A stretch of DNA of 64,000 bases from positions 39,646,520 to 39,710,519 of the forward strand of contig CM067372.1 of assembly GCA_034401795.1 (NCBI GenBank), read 5' to 3'. A program made the position numbers and the translations under genes. The DNA is from Chaetoderma sp. LZ-2023a. Lineage: Eukaryota; Mollusca; Caudofoveata; Chaetodermatida; Chaetodermatidae. Position 1 is the stretch's first letter; the number at the start of each line of letters is the position of its first letter. Under the pieces are notes generated by a model. It was not told the DNA's origin. It made no database searches and worked only from the letters and a program-made list of their open reading frames with translations. This document shows, piece by piece, positions 1 through 12,500 of the stretch.

Positions 1-1079
1 CAGCCCTCGCGGGCCCGTATCCATTCCCTGGGCAGCCAGGTTCGTCTATAGCCTCCTCCTCGGCTATACCTGCGAATGCCATTGAAGATGACGAGTGCCC
101 GCTGCTCGTCGGCAATTCGCAGGTAGCCACGGATTAAGACTGGTCAGAAGCGTGTGCGTGGCTCCTCGCTGTTAGACCAGAGCTCTCCGTGGACGAGACG
201 GCCACCGGTAACCCTCGGGCATGGTTACAGGCGAAGCCGTTGGCCAGCACGACTCTGTCTCTGCCGTATGCTGAGCATATCTTAGATATGTTCTCGGCGG
301 CAGAGGAGTCGATCAGACCGAAAGGTCGCCTCGCGAAGGCCCCCCCGCGAGGTAGCTATGCGATGTCGAGTTACTGCTAGTCAGTATGCTCGATATGGCC
401 TAGCACCCAGACCGAGCGCGGACGACTGCGCCGCTCTGGGGGAAGATACGCGGCCGGGTTCCCGTGCTGACACGGGAGCGTTGTGTACGGGCGCTATGCG
501 CTCGGCTAATGCCACCTTGCGCGACACCGAGAAGAGCTCGCGAGCGGCGATTAGTGCGCTGTCACATGTCTCTCAGCTGCTATCGGGGGTGGTAGCAGCG
601 TCGGTACAGCAACAGCCTAGTCCCATGACAGTCCAATGAGCCATTCAGGATGGCATCAACCTGGCATTGGACTGTCTGACTAGGTCGGTTACAAAGTCGC
701 TGAGAACGAGGCACACTTTTGCATTGGACAATTTGTGCCCGTCTCTGGAGCTCAAGTCGCGCTTGTTGCAAGTGCCGATGGCGGGCCCTGGTCTCTTTGG
801 AGGTGAAGGGTGTCGGCACCTCCAGGAGACAGTGACTTTGGTGAATAACGTGCGTGTTCAGCCCTCGGCTGCTCGACAGCAGTACGCTCGTGGCGGTGCT
901 GGCATTGTCAGAGGCCAGCAGGCGGCCGGTTTCAGAGACCGCGTCGGCCGCACCAGCAGCAGCGTGGTGTTGTACGTCAGCCAGCGCCTCAAGCGCAGCC
1001 AGCCGGACGGCAGCCCGCGCACCGTGGTGCACGTGGCGCTGGTCGCGGCGCGCGAGGAGCGGCGCGTAACCGGGCCTGA
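1..1079 (+). pseudogene. DIRS Gag-like ORF, element A (3' part, broken)
   Basis: Aligns by eye with the gag of D. Lesions against D: a GAA-to-TAA stop near 135, one extra C in the C-run near 345, a CGA-to-TGA stop near 637, and a deletion of about 44 bases near 849. The reading ends in a Gly/Arg-rich segment and a TGA at 1077-1079, the same stop type as in B, C and D. Function is inferred from position in the element. Confidence 0.8.
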
Positions 1080-3240
1080 TGCAATACAATTTTTTCCGGT
1101 TATCACAAGTACCACTCGGGTGCTGTCACTCATACCAGAGACACTCCCACTTCTAAAATTTATGGGCACCCGTCAACCCTAGGTGCACCAGTGGGAGGTC
1201 GTTTGACTTGCCACATTCAGAAGTGGGAGCGGTTAATTCAGGACCACTTAGTCTTGCAATGGCTTTCGCACGGATACAGTCCAGAATGGATAAGAGGTCC
1301 GCTGTTGCATCTGTCTCTGGTACCGGTCTGGACTCAAATTTCAAGAGATCCAGACAAGTGGTTGTGCATAGAAGAGGAGATAGAATCTCTAATTCTAAAG
1401 GAAGCAATTCAACCGGCGCAACATTGCCCGGGCTTCTATTCAACCGTGTTTCTTGTGGCAAAGAACACCGGGGGGGGGGGGGGGGGGTGGGTGGTGGAGA
1501 CCAATTCTCAACCTCAAACCTCTAAACAAGTTTTTAGACACACCGAGTTTCAAAATGGAAACAGTAAGATCGGTGTTGTTGGGGTTAGAGAAGGGGATGT
1601 GGACAGCATCTATAGATCTCAAGGATGCTTATTTCCACATTCCAATTGCAAGGAGTTTTCATCGGTTCCTGAGATTTGCTTTTCAGGGACGCCAATGGGA
1701 ATTCAAGGTTCTTCCATTCGGCATCTCAATGGCTCCATGGGTCTTCACTCGAGTGGTACATGTGTACTTGCTATCACAGCATACCTCCGCAGGAGAAATA
1801 TAGCTGTTTACACTTACATAGACGACCAGTTGCTGAAAGCACACAACCCAGAAAGTTTGACAGCAAATCTGGAGATAGTTTTGAAAACTCTCACAGATTT
1901 AGGCTGGATAATCAACTTTCAGAAATCAGAGCTGACTCCATCCCAGAAGTTTGTTTACCTGGGTATGTTCTTCGATCTGGAGATAGGATATGTTTATCCA
2001 TCCCAGGAGAGAGTGGAAGGTCTCCTCGTGCATTCAGTTGGTTTGCAACAGTCGTTATATTCTAGCACGGGTCTATCTGAGAATGTTAGGTCTGATGGTT
2101 TCAATGGAACCAGTCATTCCTCAGGCGGCCTTGCGCAGGCGGCTGATTCAATTGTTTCTCATGACTCAGTGGACGCAGAGTTCAGGATCACTGGACTCGT
2201 GCATTCAAGTGTTGGACCCTCTCATTCATCACCTTCATTGGTGGATGGAGAGATGAAATCTGGCGGGGGTCATGCTGACCCCTCCCCACCCTCAAGTAAC
2301 GATGTTTACGGATGCATCGATGGAGGGTTGGGGAGCTTGCCTGGAAGAAGCCACTATATCAGGGCTTTGGAATCTGGAACAGTCAAAGGAACATATCAAC
2401 ATTCTAGAATTGCGGTCTGTAATTCTAGGCCTGGAACACTTCTTAAAAGAAGTGGAGGGAAAATTTGTGATAATACATTCAGACAACTCTACAGTAGTGA
2501 GTTACATAAACCGCCAGGGCGGATCGAAGTCGCCCAGTCTCTGTATGATGACATGGAAGCTGCTTTGCTGGTGCATGGATCATATGATTACCTTGAAAGC
2601 AGTTCATATTCTGGGAAGGCTGAATCTGTTAGCAGACTCATTGAGCCGATGGGTGAGTATTCTGCCTATGGAATGACAACTAAATCAATGTGTGGCGGAT
2701 CACCTGTTCAATCATTGGGGAAAGCCCAACATAGATTTGTTCACAATGAAGAAGAATGCGAAGATGACGACGTATGTTTCTCCGATTCCAGATCCAAGCG
2801 CTATCGCAATAGATGCGCTAGCTATCAGTTGGAAGGGAATGTATGCATACGCATACCCTCCAACAATCCTGATTCCAAGGATTCTTCAGAAGATCAGAGA
2901 AGAGGATTGCCAAGTGCTTCTGATCGCCCCGAATTGGCCAAGCCGATCATGGTTTACGGATCTGCTGGACCTACTGGTTTGCAATCCGGTTCCTCTGCCG
3001 CTGATGGACAATATTATCTTCCAGGGCAAGACCCTTCACAACAATCCGTCAATGTTTCAATTGACTGCGTGGATGTTGTCAAAAAATCCGTGATTAAGGA
3101 GGGCTTTTCTGAGCAAGCAGCCAATTTCATGGCCAGAGCCGGAAGGGGATCAACCTCCAGAGCTTATAATTATAAAATCAACAGATTTGCAGAATGGTGC
3201 TCAAAGAGATGTATCAATCCGATGGAAGCATCTATTCAGG
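1080..3240 (+). pseudogene. Reverse transcriptase / RNase H / Dam-like region, element A (frameshifted)
   Basis: RT motifs are readable in pieces: DLKDAYFHIPI near 1615, LPFGIS near 1712, YIDD near 1818, then RNase H TDASMEGWG near 2310, and the DLF / YAYPP segment of the methyltransferase-like domain near 2735-2860. Breaks: an 18-G tract at 1470-1487 inside the normally T-G-G-W-R motif, an 8-base insertion near 1757, a frame change near 2015, and a TGA near 3091. Confidence 0.85.
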
Positions 3241-4080
3241 TAGTAGCTGATTTTCTCTGTCACCTGTATGATGCCTATAGTCTTAAACCTAATTCTATTG
3301 CTGGATACAAATCAGCATTGATGACTGTTATCCCTTGCTTGGCAAAGAGGGGAAGTGATGAAGTAAGTGGTTTAAATACTCTTATTAAAGGTAAGGGCAA
3401 TCTCAGACCAAGAAATCCTCCACTGACACCGTCATGGAGTCTCTCTGGTTCTGCAGGTTTTGAGTGATAAACCTTTTGAACCACTTAGTGCTATATCTGT
3501 AAAATTATTGACACTTAAAACTGTATTTTTAGTTGCGGCAGCATCAGCCAGACGCAGCAGTGAAATTCATGCCTTGTCTGCTGAGCCTGACCGTTATATA
3601 GTTACAGGTGAAGGCCTTAAGCTTCTACCAAGATTGAATTTCTTGGCTAAGAATCAATCTTTAAAATATCCGGGTAAACCTATTATTTTACCTGCCGTAA
3701 CCAGATATGATCCTGGTGCTAAAGTATGGTGTCCTGTCCGTGCTTTAAATAAGTACAAGAGAAGAACTCGGGTTTGGCGGACGGACCCATGTTCCCTATG
3801 GTTGTCATATATTGAACCCCATGGTATGGCGTCAAGAGACACTATTTCCAGATGGATATTAGAATGTATTCAATTCTGTCATAAGACAGCCACTGGAATC
3901 CAAGTAGATAGAGCCAAGGCTCATAGTGTCCGTTGTGTGGTAACTTCCACGGCATTATTTAATGGTGTTTCTATTGAAGACATTATGTCAGTAGCCCAGT
4001 GGCACTGTGAATCAAGTTTTACCGACCATTACCTTTGTGACACTTCTAACCCGCTCGCCGTCTCAGTCCTCAGAAAATAA
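3067..4080 (+). pseudogene. Tyrosine recombinase, element A (one frameshift)
   Basis: N-terminal SAM-like core-binding part (GSTSRAYNYKINRFAEWC) near 3145 and catalytic part 3460-4080. Against D, two bases are missing near 3440, splitting the ORF. Catalytic residues remain: the Arg in S-A-R-R-S-S-E-I, H-S-V-R, W-H-C and the Tyr in T-D-H-Y-L. The TAA at 4078-4080 is shared with D. Confidence 0.85.
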
Positions 4081-4520
4081 AATATTAATGTGGAGGTTTA
4101 TGTTTGTAAATAGTTTTCCTCCTCTGCTATTTTCAAATATCACATTTGTTGGTAGGGTATCCCTACTATTAGCTGGTACAATTCTCTTCATCCGGTGGGG
4201 GAAGAGATGAGTGCTGCGTCCAAGACATCAGAGGTCAGTGTTTATGACCATTTTTTGTTTTTTTGTCTTGGTGATGGTGTCATTTTTATTTTTAATATGG
4301 TGATGGTTAATGTCTCTTAATTGTGGTTTTTCAGAGAGTTTTTTGAAATAGAAGCAATTCTTCTTTTTCCAATGTCTAGTAATACTTTTCATTAAGTATT
4401 AGAGAACGTGCTAGTCATTTAGAGCAGCGTTTTTTCCTTACCTTCCTCAGAAAGAGGGGGGTGGGGAGCGGGGGGAGAGCCTCCCTCCCACCAAATTTAC
4501 TTTCAAATTCTGGTTTTTAT

Positions 4521-4620
4521 CAAGAGTGTTTGGGAGGTAAGTATGTTCTCATGATGTGAAATAAGAAAATTTATCAAATTTCTTTTTCACGAGTGAGATG
4601 ACATACTTACCTCCCTAACA
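4521..4620 (+). repeat. Internal complementary region of element A
   Basis: Contains the reverse complement of the left end (...ATGATGTGAAA) joined to the reverse complement of this element's own right end (TAAGAAAATTTATC), flanked by two inverted copies of GGAGGTAAGTAT. This is the circle-junction template known from DIRS elements. The base that distinguishes A from D at the right end (TTTTCTTA, not TTTACTTA) is mirrored here. Confidence 0.85.
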
Positions 4621-4699
4621 GGATCCCGGCCTCGCCACCCCACGGAGGCCTGGTCCTTTGGTTATTGAATAGTTGCTTCTATGTCAGCCAATATTTAGT

Positions 4700-4904
4700 A
4701 ACGGAAGTACCGGTATGCACATGCGCAGTGGGTGGTGTTTGTCATGTGCATGACTGTGTACTTCCTCCTGCCCATTAGGGGCACCTAACTTTTTATAATT
4801 CTGAATATTATTGAATTTAGAGCCGATATACTAGTATATCTAGAGTGTTAGGGAGGTAAGTATGTCATCTCACTCGTGAAAAAGAAATTTGATAAATTTT
4901 CTTA
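4700..4904 (+). repeat. Right inverted terminal repeat of element A
   Basis: Reverse complement of the family-1 left repeat at 37219-37405. Shares the GGAAGTACCGG...ATGCGCAGTGGGTGGTGTTTG core, the GGGGCACCTAACTTTTTATAA stretch and the tip TTAGGGAGGTAAGTATG. Confidence 0.88.
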
Positions 4905-6105
4905 TACTAAGGCAATGGTAAATTTAAAATGTTTTCTTGACCGATTTCTACTAGTCCAATTTCAATTATATGTGGCAGGATGCATCCTTAGAGCATAGGG
5001 ATCAAAGTTTGTTCAAATGAACCCGATTGGCTGATGGCCATCTTCGATTTCAGCCGATTTTAAGAAACCTCTAAAAATCTCCGAAACCGCTTGGGGAATC
5101 GATTCAAAACTCATGAAACTTCATCTAGGGCAAGCGGTAAGCCAAGTTTCTTCAAGAGGACTTGATTGACCAAATGGTTCGACGGCCTAATTTTCCCGAA
5201 AACAACTCTAGAGCCACTGAAATGATTAGGCCGAAATTGTGGAGATATGATCAGACACTAAGGGCCATTAAAGTTTGTTCAAAGGAAGGCGATCCATCAG
5301 AAAACATGGCCTCTGTGGACCAATCAAAATGTAGCGTTTTTGGCAGCCATATTGGATTTTTTTATTTGATAGATTTTGAGGCCGAAATTGGTTTTATATT
5401 CTGTTGTCATATTTGCCATTTTTGAAACTGTCGAATAAATGGTTTGGCGGCCACCTTTGATCTTTTTCCTGCCAAAAACTCCCATACTAAAGCAATCAGA
5501 AATTTAAAATGTTTTCTCGGGAACCACTGGACCGATTTCAAGTATATTTCACAGGAAGCATTCTGAGGGCATAGAGGTCCATGTTTGTTCAAACAAAGCC
5601 GATCGGCCAATTTGGCTGGCAGCCATCTCAGATTTTTGGCAATTTTTAGAAATGTCTAAAAATCATCTCCGAAACCACTTGGGGGATCAATTCAAAACGC
5701 ATGACATACATGTATCATCTAGGGCCAGAGCTGCACCAAGTATGTTCAAGGAAACTTGATTGGCCAAATGGTTTGGCGACCATCTTGGATAACCTATTTT
5801 TTGCTAAACCAACTCCAGAACCACTGAATGGATTGAGCTGAAATCTGGGAGATATTATTAAGCTCTTCAGGAGTGCCGTTAAAGTTTGTTCTAGGGAAGG
5901 AGCTACGCCAAAAACATGGCCGCAGTAAACCAGTCAAAATGTAATGTGTTTGGCGGCCATATTGGACTTGCAAAAATGTCTACAAACTCATTTAAAAGCC
6001 TACTAAACAACCCACCAACAACTTTGACAAAAAATTAGAGTGCTTCAGGAGTACAGGTGAGCGACACAGGCTCCTTGGGCCTCTTGAAGGGGGCCTCTTG
6101 TTCTA
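4905..6105 (+). repeat. Dispersed ~1.2 kb repeat R1 (host of element A)
   Basis: Resembles 47287-48530 and 61125-61680: repeated phrases CCGATTTCAATTATATG, AAGTTTGTTCAAACGAAGCC, GGTTTGGCGGCCATCTTGGA and GGCCGAAATTTTGGAGATAT. The unit appears about twice internally. It ends with a GTGAGCGACACAGGCTCCTT tail and GGGCCTCTTG. No protein is supported; short ORFs here have no recognisable domain. It also covers the gap before EXOC7 window exon 1. Confidence 0.75.
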
Positions 6106-6461
6106 AAAATGAGGATGAGCTTTCATTCCAGCAGCTTCTGTAGCTGTACATTTGACAGACCGACCAATGTCTACTAAGAATAAAGTTACTTTTGCATAGA
6201 TACGCATGTTCCTATATTATGGTCATCGATAGTAAGTGATTAGTATCCAGTTTACGATGTTTGTAGAGGTTTGTAATTCTTTCCTCTCAGATAAAATTAT
6301 AAATAATTAAAAATTATTTATATAATTTACTACTGATATGTCATTTTCTTTTGCAAAGAGACACATCCTTCAGGCATAATTTATCTACTTTTACAATTCT
6401 GAGGCAAAGAGTGCTAACATTTAATACAATGTTTGGTTCCTGTTTGTTTTGTTATGTGCAG

Positions 6462-6570
6462 TCCTGAAGCATGTGGGTTAGAGGAATATCTTGCTGTAAT
6501 GCAGAGGATTCTCACAGCACTCCAGTATTTCACCGAGACCAATCCAGGATGTCCAGAACTCTCAGCTGTT
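6462..6570 (+). CDS. EXOC7: EXOC7 window exon 1 (internal exon of the gene)
   Basis: Acceptor TGTGCAG precedes 6462 and donor GTAAGT follows 6570. The first base completes a codon begun in an exon outside the window. It encodes EEYLAVMQRILTALQYF and TETNPGCPELSAV, matching the N-terminal helical region of Exo70. Ends in phase 0. Confidence 0.9.
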
Positions 6571-9500
6571 GTAAGTGACTGTCTACATATAACCATGTCT
6601 CTCATAAATATGTCAATGTCATTATGACCCAGTAGAGGTGTGCTGCTGCTGCGCCCAAAGCTCATGATTATCTCATCGTATGTATATTGCGATCACTAGT
6701 GTCTAAGTGAAAAAAACCCCAATGTTTCTGACTTCAATGCTAGCTTAATAGCTAAAACTATATGATATATTGAAAAGGTATATATACTTTGTGATATAAA
6801 ACTTATTCTGTTGAATAATTTGAAATTAATTTGACTGAAAGCCATTGTTACCACCGGAAGCAATGACTTCCAGTCAAATTTATTTTTAAAAGTTTTCATG
6901 TATGATTGTGTTGAAAATGAGATAATGGGAACTTGTCAGTGAATGGGTTAAGAGTAATCGCAATGACATGAGGGTCCCATGGTTAAATTCTGTGTTACAT
7001 AATTGTAGCCAATACTCATAATAACTCCGTTTTAACCATTTAACCCCCAAATTAATTTTTTAAATAATAAATTTTTTCACAGAAAATATTGATTTGCATA
7101 CCAAGAGAAGCCTATTTAGAAAATTTATTACTGGTGATTGGCTCGGTTATCGAACCAGTCATTCTAGTAGTAAAATTTCAAAAATACTCTTTTGTTGGTC
7201 TACAAATGAACGTTTCCCAATAGACCACTGCAGAAGCCGTTTTTGGCCGTTTTGAGTGTTAAATGGTTAATACTGAAGAAGAAAGTTAAATGTATTCTGC
7301 ACTTAAATTCAGTTGCCAATTTAGTTTGATATATTGCCGTTTCACCTGGTTCATTGTGCGTATTACATTAAAATGATCTGTTTTCAATATTATCTTAGTG
7401 TGAATGTTTCATTGGCAGACAATGGTGTTTGATGAAGGAGCGGACTGTCTACAGAGAGAGTTCAAACATCTGTTGAATAGGAATGGTAAACCTGTGCCTC
7501 CCATCTCAATCCTTGGTGTCATAGCTGTTGATGATGGTGAGTGGTTGACATAATAACATCCTGGTGACTTCATCGAATCCATGTTTCAAAGGATCTATGA
7601 AATATGACATTTACCCAATAGTTATAAAAACATTTGGCTAAAAGTTATTGAGTAAGTTTAAACTCTCGTACCTACTCTAGGGTATGTCAACTTCACTCGA
7701 GTGCACGTGGGTAGATGTACCACCTGTTTAGATGACATAGATTTTAATACAGGCACGTAACTTACTCGCTACATAGGTGGGCTAGCCTCGAGTAGGTACT
7801 AGGGTACTAACTCTAGCCGTTTAGGCACTACTTTAGTAACTCAAATAGCTACATTACTAGGGCCTAAACTCGCTCGTTAATAACTTATGTAGCAAGGGAA
7901 TGACTAAGTCAAGTTAATTCCAAAATAATCAGGCATTTATCTATAGCATAATAATAACTGAGCAAGTAATAAATAAAGGATAAATTAGTAGTTTTCCGTT
8001 GTCATGGAAATGAACTTCAATAAGTAAACATGTCAATGTTTTTTAACCAATCAGGACCATCAAATGGTTAATGAATTTATTTATTCTCTGCTTTATGCCT
8101 AGAGCTGCAGTCGCAGACCAGCAGTGAAGGTGAGCTTATCTTGGAGCATATGACTGATAAGATAGTGAGTGATCTGAGTGAGATTGCACGATGGCTCTCC
8201 AGTAATGCCAACACCACAGACTTCTTAGACATCTATACCAGCATTCGCTCAGCAACACTTATCAAATCATTACAAGGGTAAGACTGGCGTGTGTTGTAGT
8301 CTTAGCCATCAAACTGGAATGATCATGTGTGTATCACAGTATTGAATATGTGGTGGGTTGATGTAATGGTGACTGTTATCAGCCACTTGTATCAGTATGT
8401 AGCTCTTCTAGAATGACAATGTAAATATTTGTTAAGACATTTCATTACATCTAGTCTCACAATTTAAGCTTATAAAAGTATACAATTTTAATAATTTTAT
8501 TTTCAAGCATTCTCCGGTGAATATACACCTATACTTAATTGGTTATAATTAATTCTTTCATACGGCTTGTTAAATAAATAAAGCTGTCTTAGCGTTGGAG
8601 CTGCCTGCCTTGCGATATACCTTTTATTCTTGCAAATAACTTGCATATCTGTTTTGTTGATCCGAGGCTAGCTAATACATGAGCACTGAATGAAGCTGCA
8701 CAGGCAATCTTGAAGAAAGAAGTCCTGTTTATTCTGTTTGTCTTGTTACTATAAACTGGCACTCGCTTAGGTGTCAACAACTTGAATGCAAATGTGTAAT
8801 TAAAATAAACAACAAGATAATCATTCAAGTGGAATTAGCAGTAAATAGCTATACATGTAAATCTTGGGCAATGAGTGAAATCAATACCAGTGGACTATTA
8901 TAATGCATGGAAGACTAAAGTATTTAGTTTAAAATTACTAACACCACACTACTTTATTTAATTTATCTTTTATTATTATTGCTAGATTGAAGGAACATCT
9001 GAAAGCAACGAGTGGAAATAGCAATACATTCCAACCATCACAACACTCACCAATGCTGGTAAATATCACGGGTACAGTGTATGATGGTAAATCATAATTT
9101 ATTATTTAACCCTTTAATGGTCACGCCAGCCAAAACCAGCCTCTGTAGTGGTGTCAAGGAATATCTGTTTGCAGGTCAAGATATGAATTTTTTTGAAATT
9201 TTACTACTGGAATAACTGGCTCGATTACCAAGCCAGTCATTCCTGTGGTAAATTTTCAAAAATAGTCTTATGTTGACCTGCAAATGGACATTAACTGAGA
9301 ATAGATTTATATTTTTGAGAAAAATCATGACCTTTAGAAGGTTGATGTCTCCTGCTATAAAATGTATACTCATTATGTTAATAGTTCTGTACTGCAACCT
9401 CTTTTAGTTACGGTTATGAGGATCATGAAACGATGACCAGTGGTCAGTTTGACAGCAGTTATTATCTTATATTATTTGAAGGAGAAGTTATATTAATGAA

Positions 9501-12500
9501 GCTGTTGTTTATAGGAATAAAGGTCAAGCAATCAGAGGCATTTATAATGAATTTTATGTAGTTAGTTCATCATGCTTAGATTATATAGCTAACTGGATGG
9601 ACAGATACATGTTTGGACGAATCAGATTTCAAATTTTTCTGAATTTTTATGCATCAACCCTAAGCTAGATAGGTTACATGCATTATATACCTGCATGTAG
9701 TGTACTGTTGAAAATGTAATGCTCTTTTTCAATTCATTCTCATAGCTAATGTCTACTCTAGGTTTCAACAGCCTAATTGCCCCATGTATTTTGGAAAAAA
9801 ATGGACAGGATAATGCAATCTATCTGTCCATCCGGCTATCTCTTTCGAAATTGTTTAGTAGAATTGAATCAAATTTGTTAGGGGGGTTACCCATATGATT
9901 GCGAACTGAAAGACGACATTTACATTAGGCTCTTTCCCCTCCCCCCCACCACCCCAGAGTGGAGTGTATGGGGTGGCAGGGAGGGGGGGGGGGTGGGGGG
10001 CAGAAAGTCAAAGTTGGCGGAATTCAACCAAATTTGTTATGTTAGTTACCTATATAATTGGGGATTGCGAGACAATGTTTACATTAGGCTCTGCGCCCAG
10101 GGTGTGGTGGGTGTATGTGCGGTAGGTTCTGGGTGGGTGGGGGGTGGGACAAAATGTCAAACTTGGTGAAAGCGTAGGGATTTGCGATGACGTGCCATCG
10201 ACTGTTCAGCCTAGGTAAAATTAAAATTTCATTTAATTTGACATTAATGGTCATTTGTTTCTGTCTATAAAGTTAGGCTCATAGAAGTGATTCTCTTGTA
10301 TATGTTCTGGCAAAGTGTTAATATAATAGTGTCTAACTTTTATCATGTAGGTAATTTTGTGGCTTTACAGAATTGTGATTAACCTGTACCACTCTGATAT
10401 CAATAGTATATCTTTCACTGTGTCAGTAGCAAGGAAACTGCTGTATATGTTTCAACAATTTTTGGTGGATGACGCTGCTGTCTATGACAGCAACATCTTC
10501 CACCAAATTTGTTGAAAAATGAACACCAGTTTGTCTTTTAATTTAATTTGAAAATTGTAAATTTTGACATGAGGGTTGTAAGTGTTAATGAATTATTCAT
10601 TCGCCATGAGACTCATACACTTCATGACTCGTTATGCACTTTGGGTGCTCAGCACAGAGGCAGGATTCGAACCACTGACCTTTGGTTCATGCGTCAAACC
10701 TCGCTACCACAGACGAAAGTGCGAAACCAGTTGTAGAGTGGATGAGTCTTGCCCACTCTTGGGGGTATATGAATAATTCATTAAGTTTTATCTGTAATAC
10801 TAATCTTGTTTGTTTGTTTAAGGCCAGCAAATTCAGAAGTGCTAAAGACACACCTACGAGGAGAAGTTTCAAGAAAATAGGGTGAGAAATAAGCTGTATG
10901 CTGTGTGATTATTCACCCACTTTTGCGAAGGCGGGTTTCAGTGGGGATTACGTTTCCGCTTCTGTCCATCCTTCTGTGCATACATCACACACAGATTTTC
11001 TTTTGATAACTTTAATTTTGCTTTGAGTATCATGAGGAAACTTCATGGGAAAATTTGCCAAGTTTAAACTTCATGGGAAAATTTGCCAAGTTGAAACTTC
11101 ATGTGAAAATTGGCCAAGTTAGTAGGAAAACATACATTTCTTTGTTGGTCATTCTGTCCATCTGTCCATCCATTCATGTGTCTCTAACTGTGTGTCTACT
11201 CGCCCTGCAAATTTTGGGTTTTCATTTAATAACTAATTTTGCTGGAAGTATCATGACAAAATTTCATGGGATGGTTGGCTATGGTAGTAAAGAAATTCAC
11301 GTTATTTTGTGGGTCAGTCGGTCCGTCTATCCATCTGTCTTTCTGATCCTTTGTCCATCCACCCGTATAAATTTTTGGTTTTCCTTCGATATCTTTAGTT
11401 TTACTTGGAGTATCATGACAAAACTATGGGAAAGTTGGCTATGGTAGTAAGGGAATGCACATTATTTTGTGGGTTGGTCAATCCATCCATCCGTCCATGT
11501 ATCTTTCTGACCATGTGTCCATCCATCTGCGCAAGTTTTGGGTTTTTCGTTCGATAACTTCACCTTTGCTGTGAGTATTATGATGAAACCTCATGGGAAG
11601 CTCGGCTGTGGTAGTAAGGAAATGCGTGTTTTGTGGTTCAGTCAGTCTGTTCATCCATCTGTCCTTTTGACTATATATCCATCCGTGCATAAAAATTTTG
11701 GGTTTTCGTTCGATAACTGCTTTTGCTTGGAGTATCTTGATGAAACTTCCTGAGAAGGCTCATTCTTTGTTGGGTATAGTTCTTATTCATAATCATTATC
11801 CGCTTTGGTTAGTGCTTTCATCCATACATCTATCCAAACCAGTGGGATTATGTGACCCTGTGTTTGCCTTAATGATAATTATTATGTTTATCTTTCAGCT
11901 TATTAAAACATGCATTGAAAAAGTCACCATTTGAAGCAGGTAAGACGTATTGCTTATTTTTAAAGATAAATTTCAAAACAAACTTAGTTTTATCCATGCA
12001 CCACAACCTGATACTGGTCGAGACCTACGTGAAGTGGTCTGAATGGTGTCTATCACCCGAGAATTAGGTAGCATGGTTTTCTAAATCTCTGCATATCTCA
12101 GGCCTCTAGTATTGCACTGCACTGCATGGCAGAACTAGTGTGCCCTCGGAGAGGTACTGACTCATGCCGTTACACTCTATTTTACCAATGCACTTTATGA
12201 CATTGATATGTGACCATTAGAGCTGACATACAAATTACTTCTAACCCGCCATAATTTTGAATTGATGTGGCAATTTTGATGATTTTACCTTCTTGCATTC
12301 AACAGTTATAGCCAAAAGATTTGGTTTACACTTAGTAACTCTGTGACTTACATGTTTATCACTTTGAAATGGCTGTGTCAAATTTGGTCATTCTATCAGC
12401 TTGCAATACCAAGTTATGGCCGAAAATATGCATTCCGATATGCACTTAGTGACCCTGTAATCTAGATATTTGATCCTTTAATGTGAAACTCTCTAAGCAT

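Larger units (their letters stand above)
1..4904 (+). mobile_element. DIRS-like retrotransposon A (family 1), left part outside the window, decayed
   Basis: A tyrosine-recombinase retrotransposon. It enters the window inside gag (position 1 aligns with 39366 of element D) and ends at 4904 with the family-1 right terminal repeat. Order: gag, RT/RNase H/methyltransferase-like, tyrosine recombinase, 3' noncoding region with G-runs, internal complementary region, right terminal repeat. Flanking sequence after 4904 continues a dispersed repeat also found at 47287-48530, so A probably inserted into that repeat. It carries stop codons, frameshifts and an 18-G tract and looks inactive. Confidence 0.93.

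Noticed and set aside
580..1461. Minus-strand ORFs opposite element A gag and RT
   Set aside because: They arise from the GC-rich, arginine-rich gag sequence read in reverse; similar shadows occur opposite B, C and D gag.
10655..10735. Functional tRNA gene on the minus strand
   Set aside because: The B box is perfect, but the rest does not fold convincingly as a cloverleaf; a SINE fragment is more likely.
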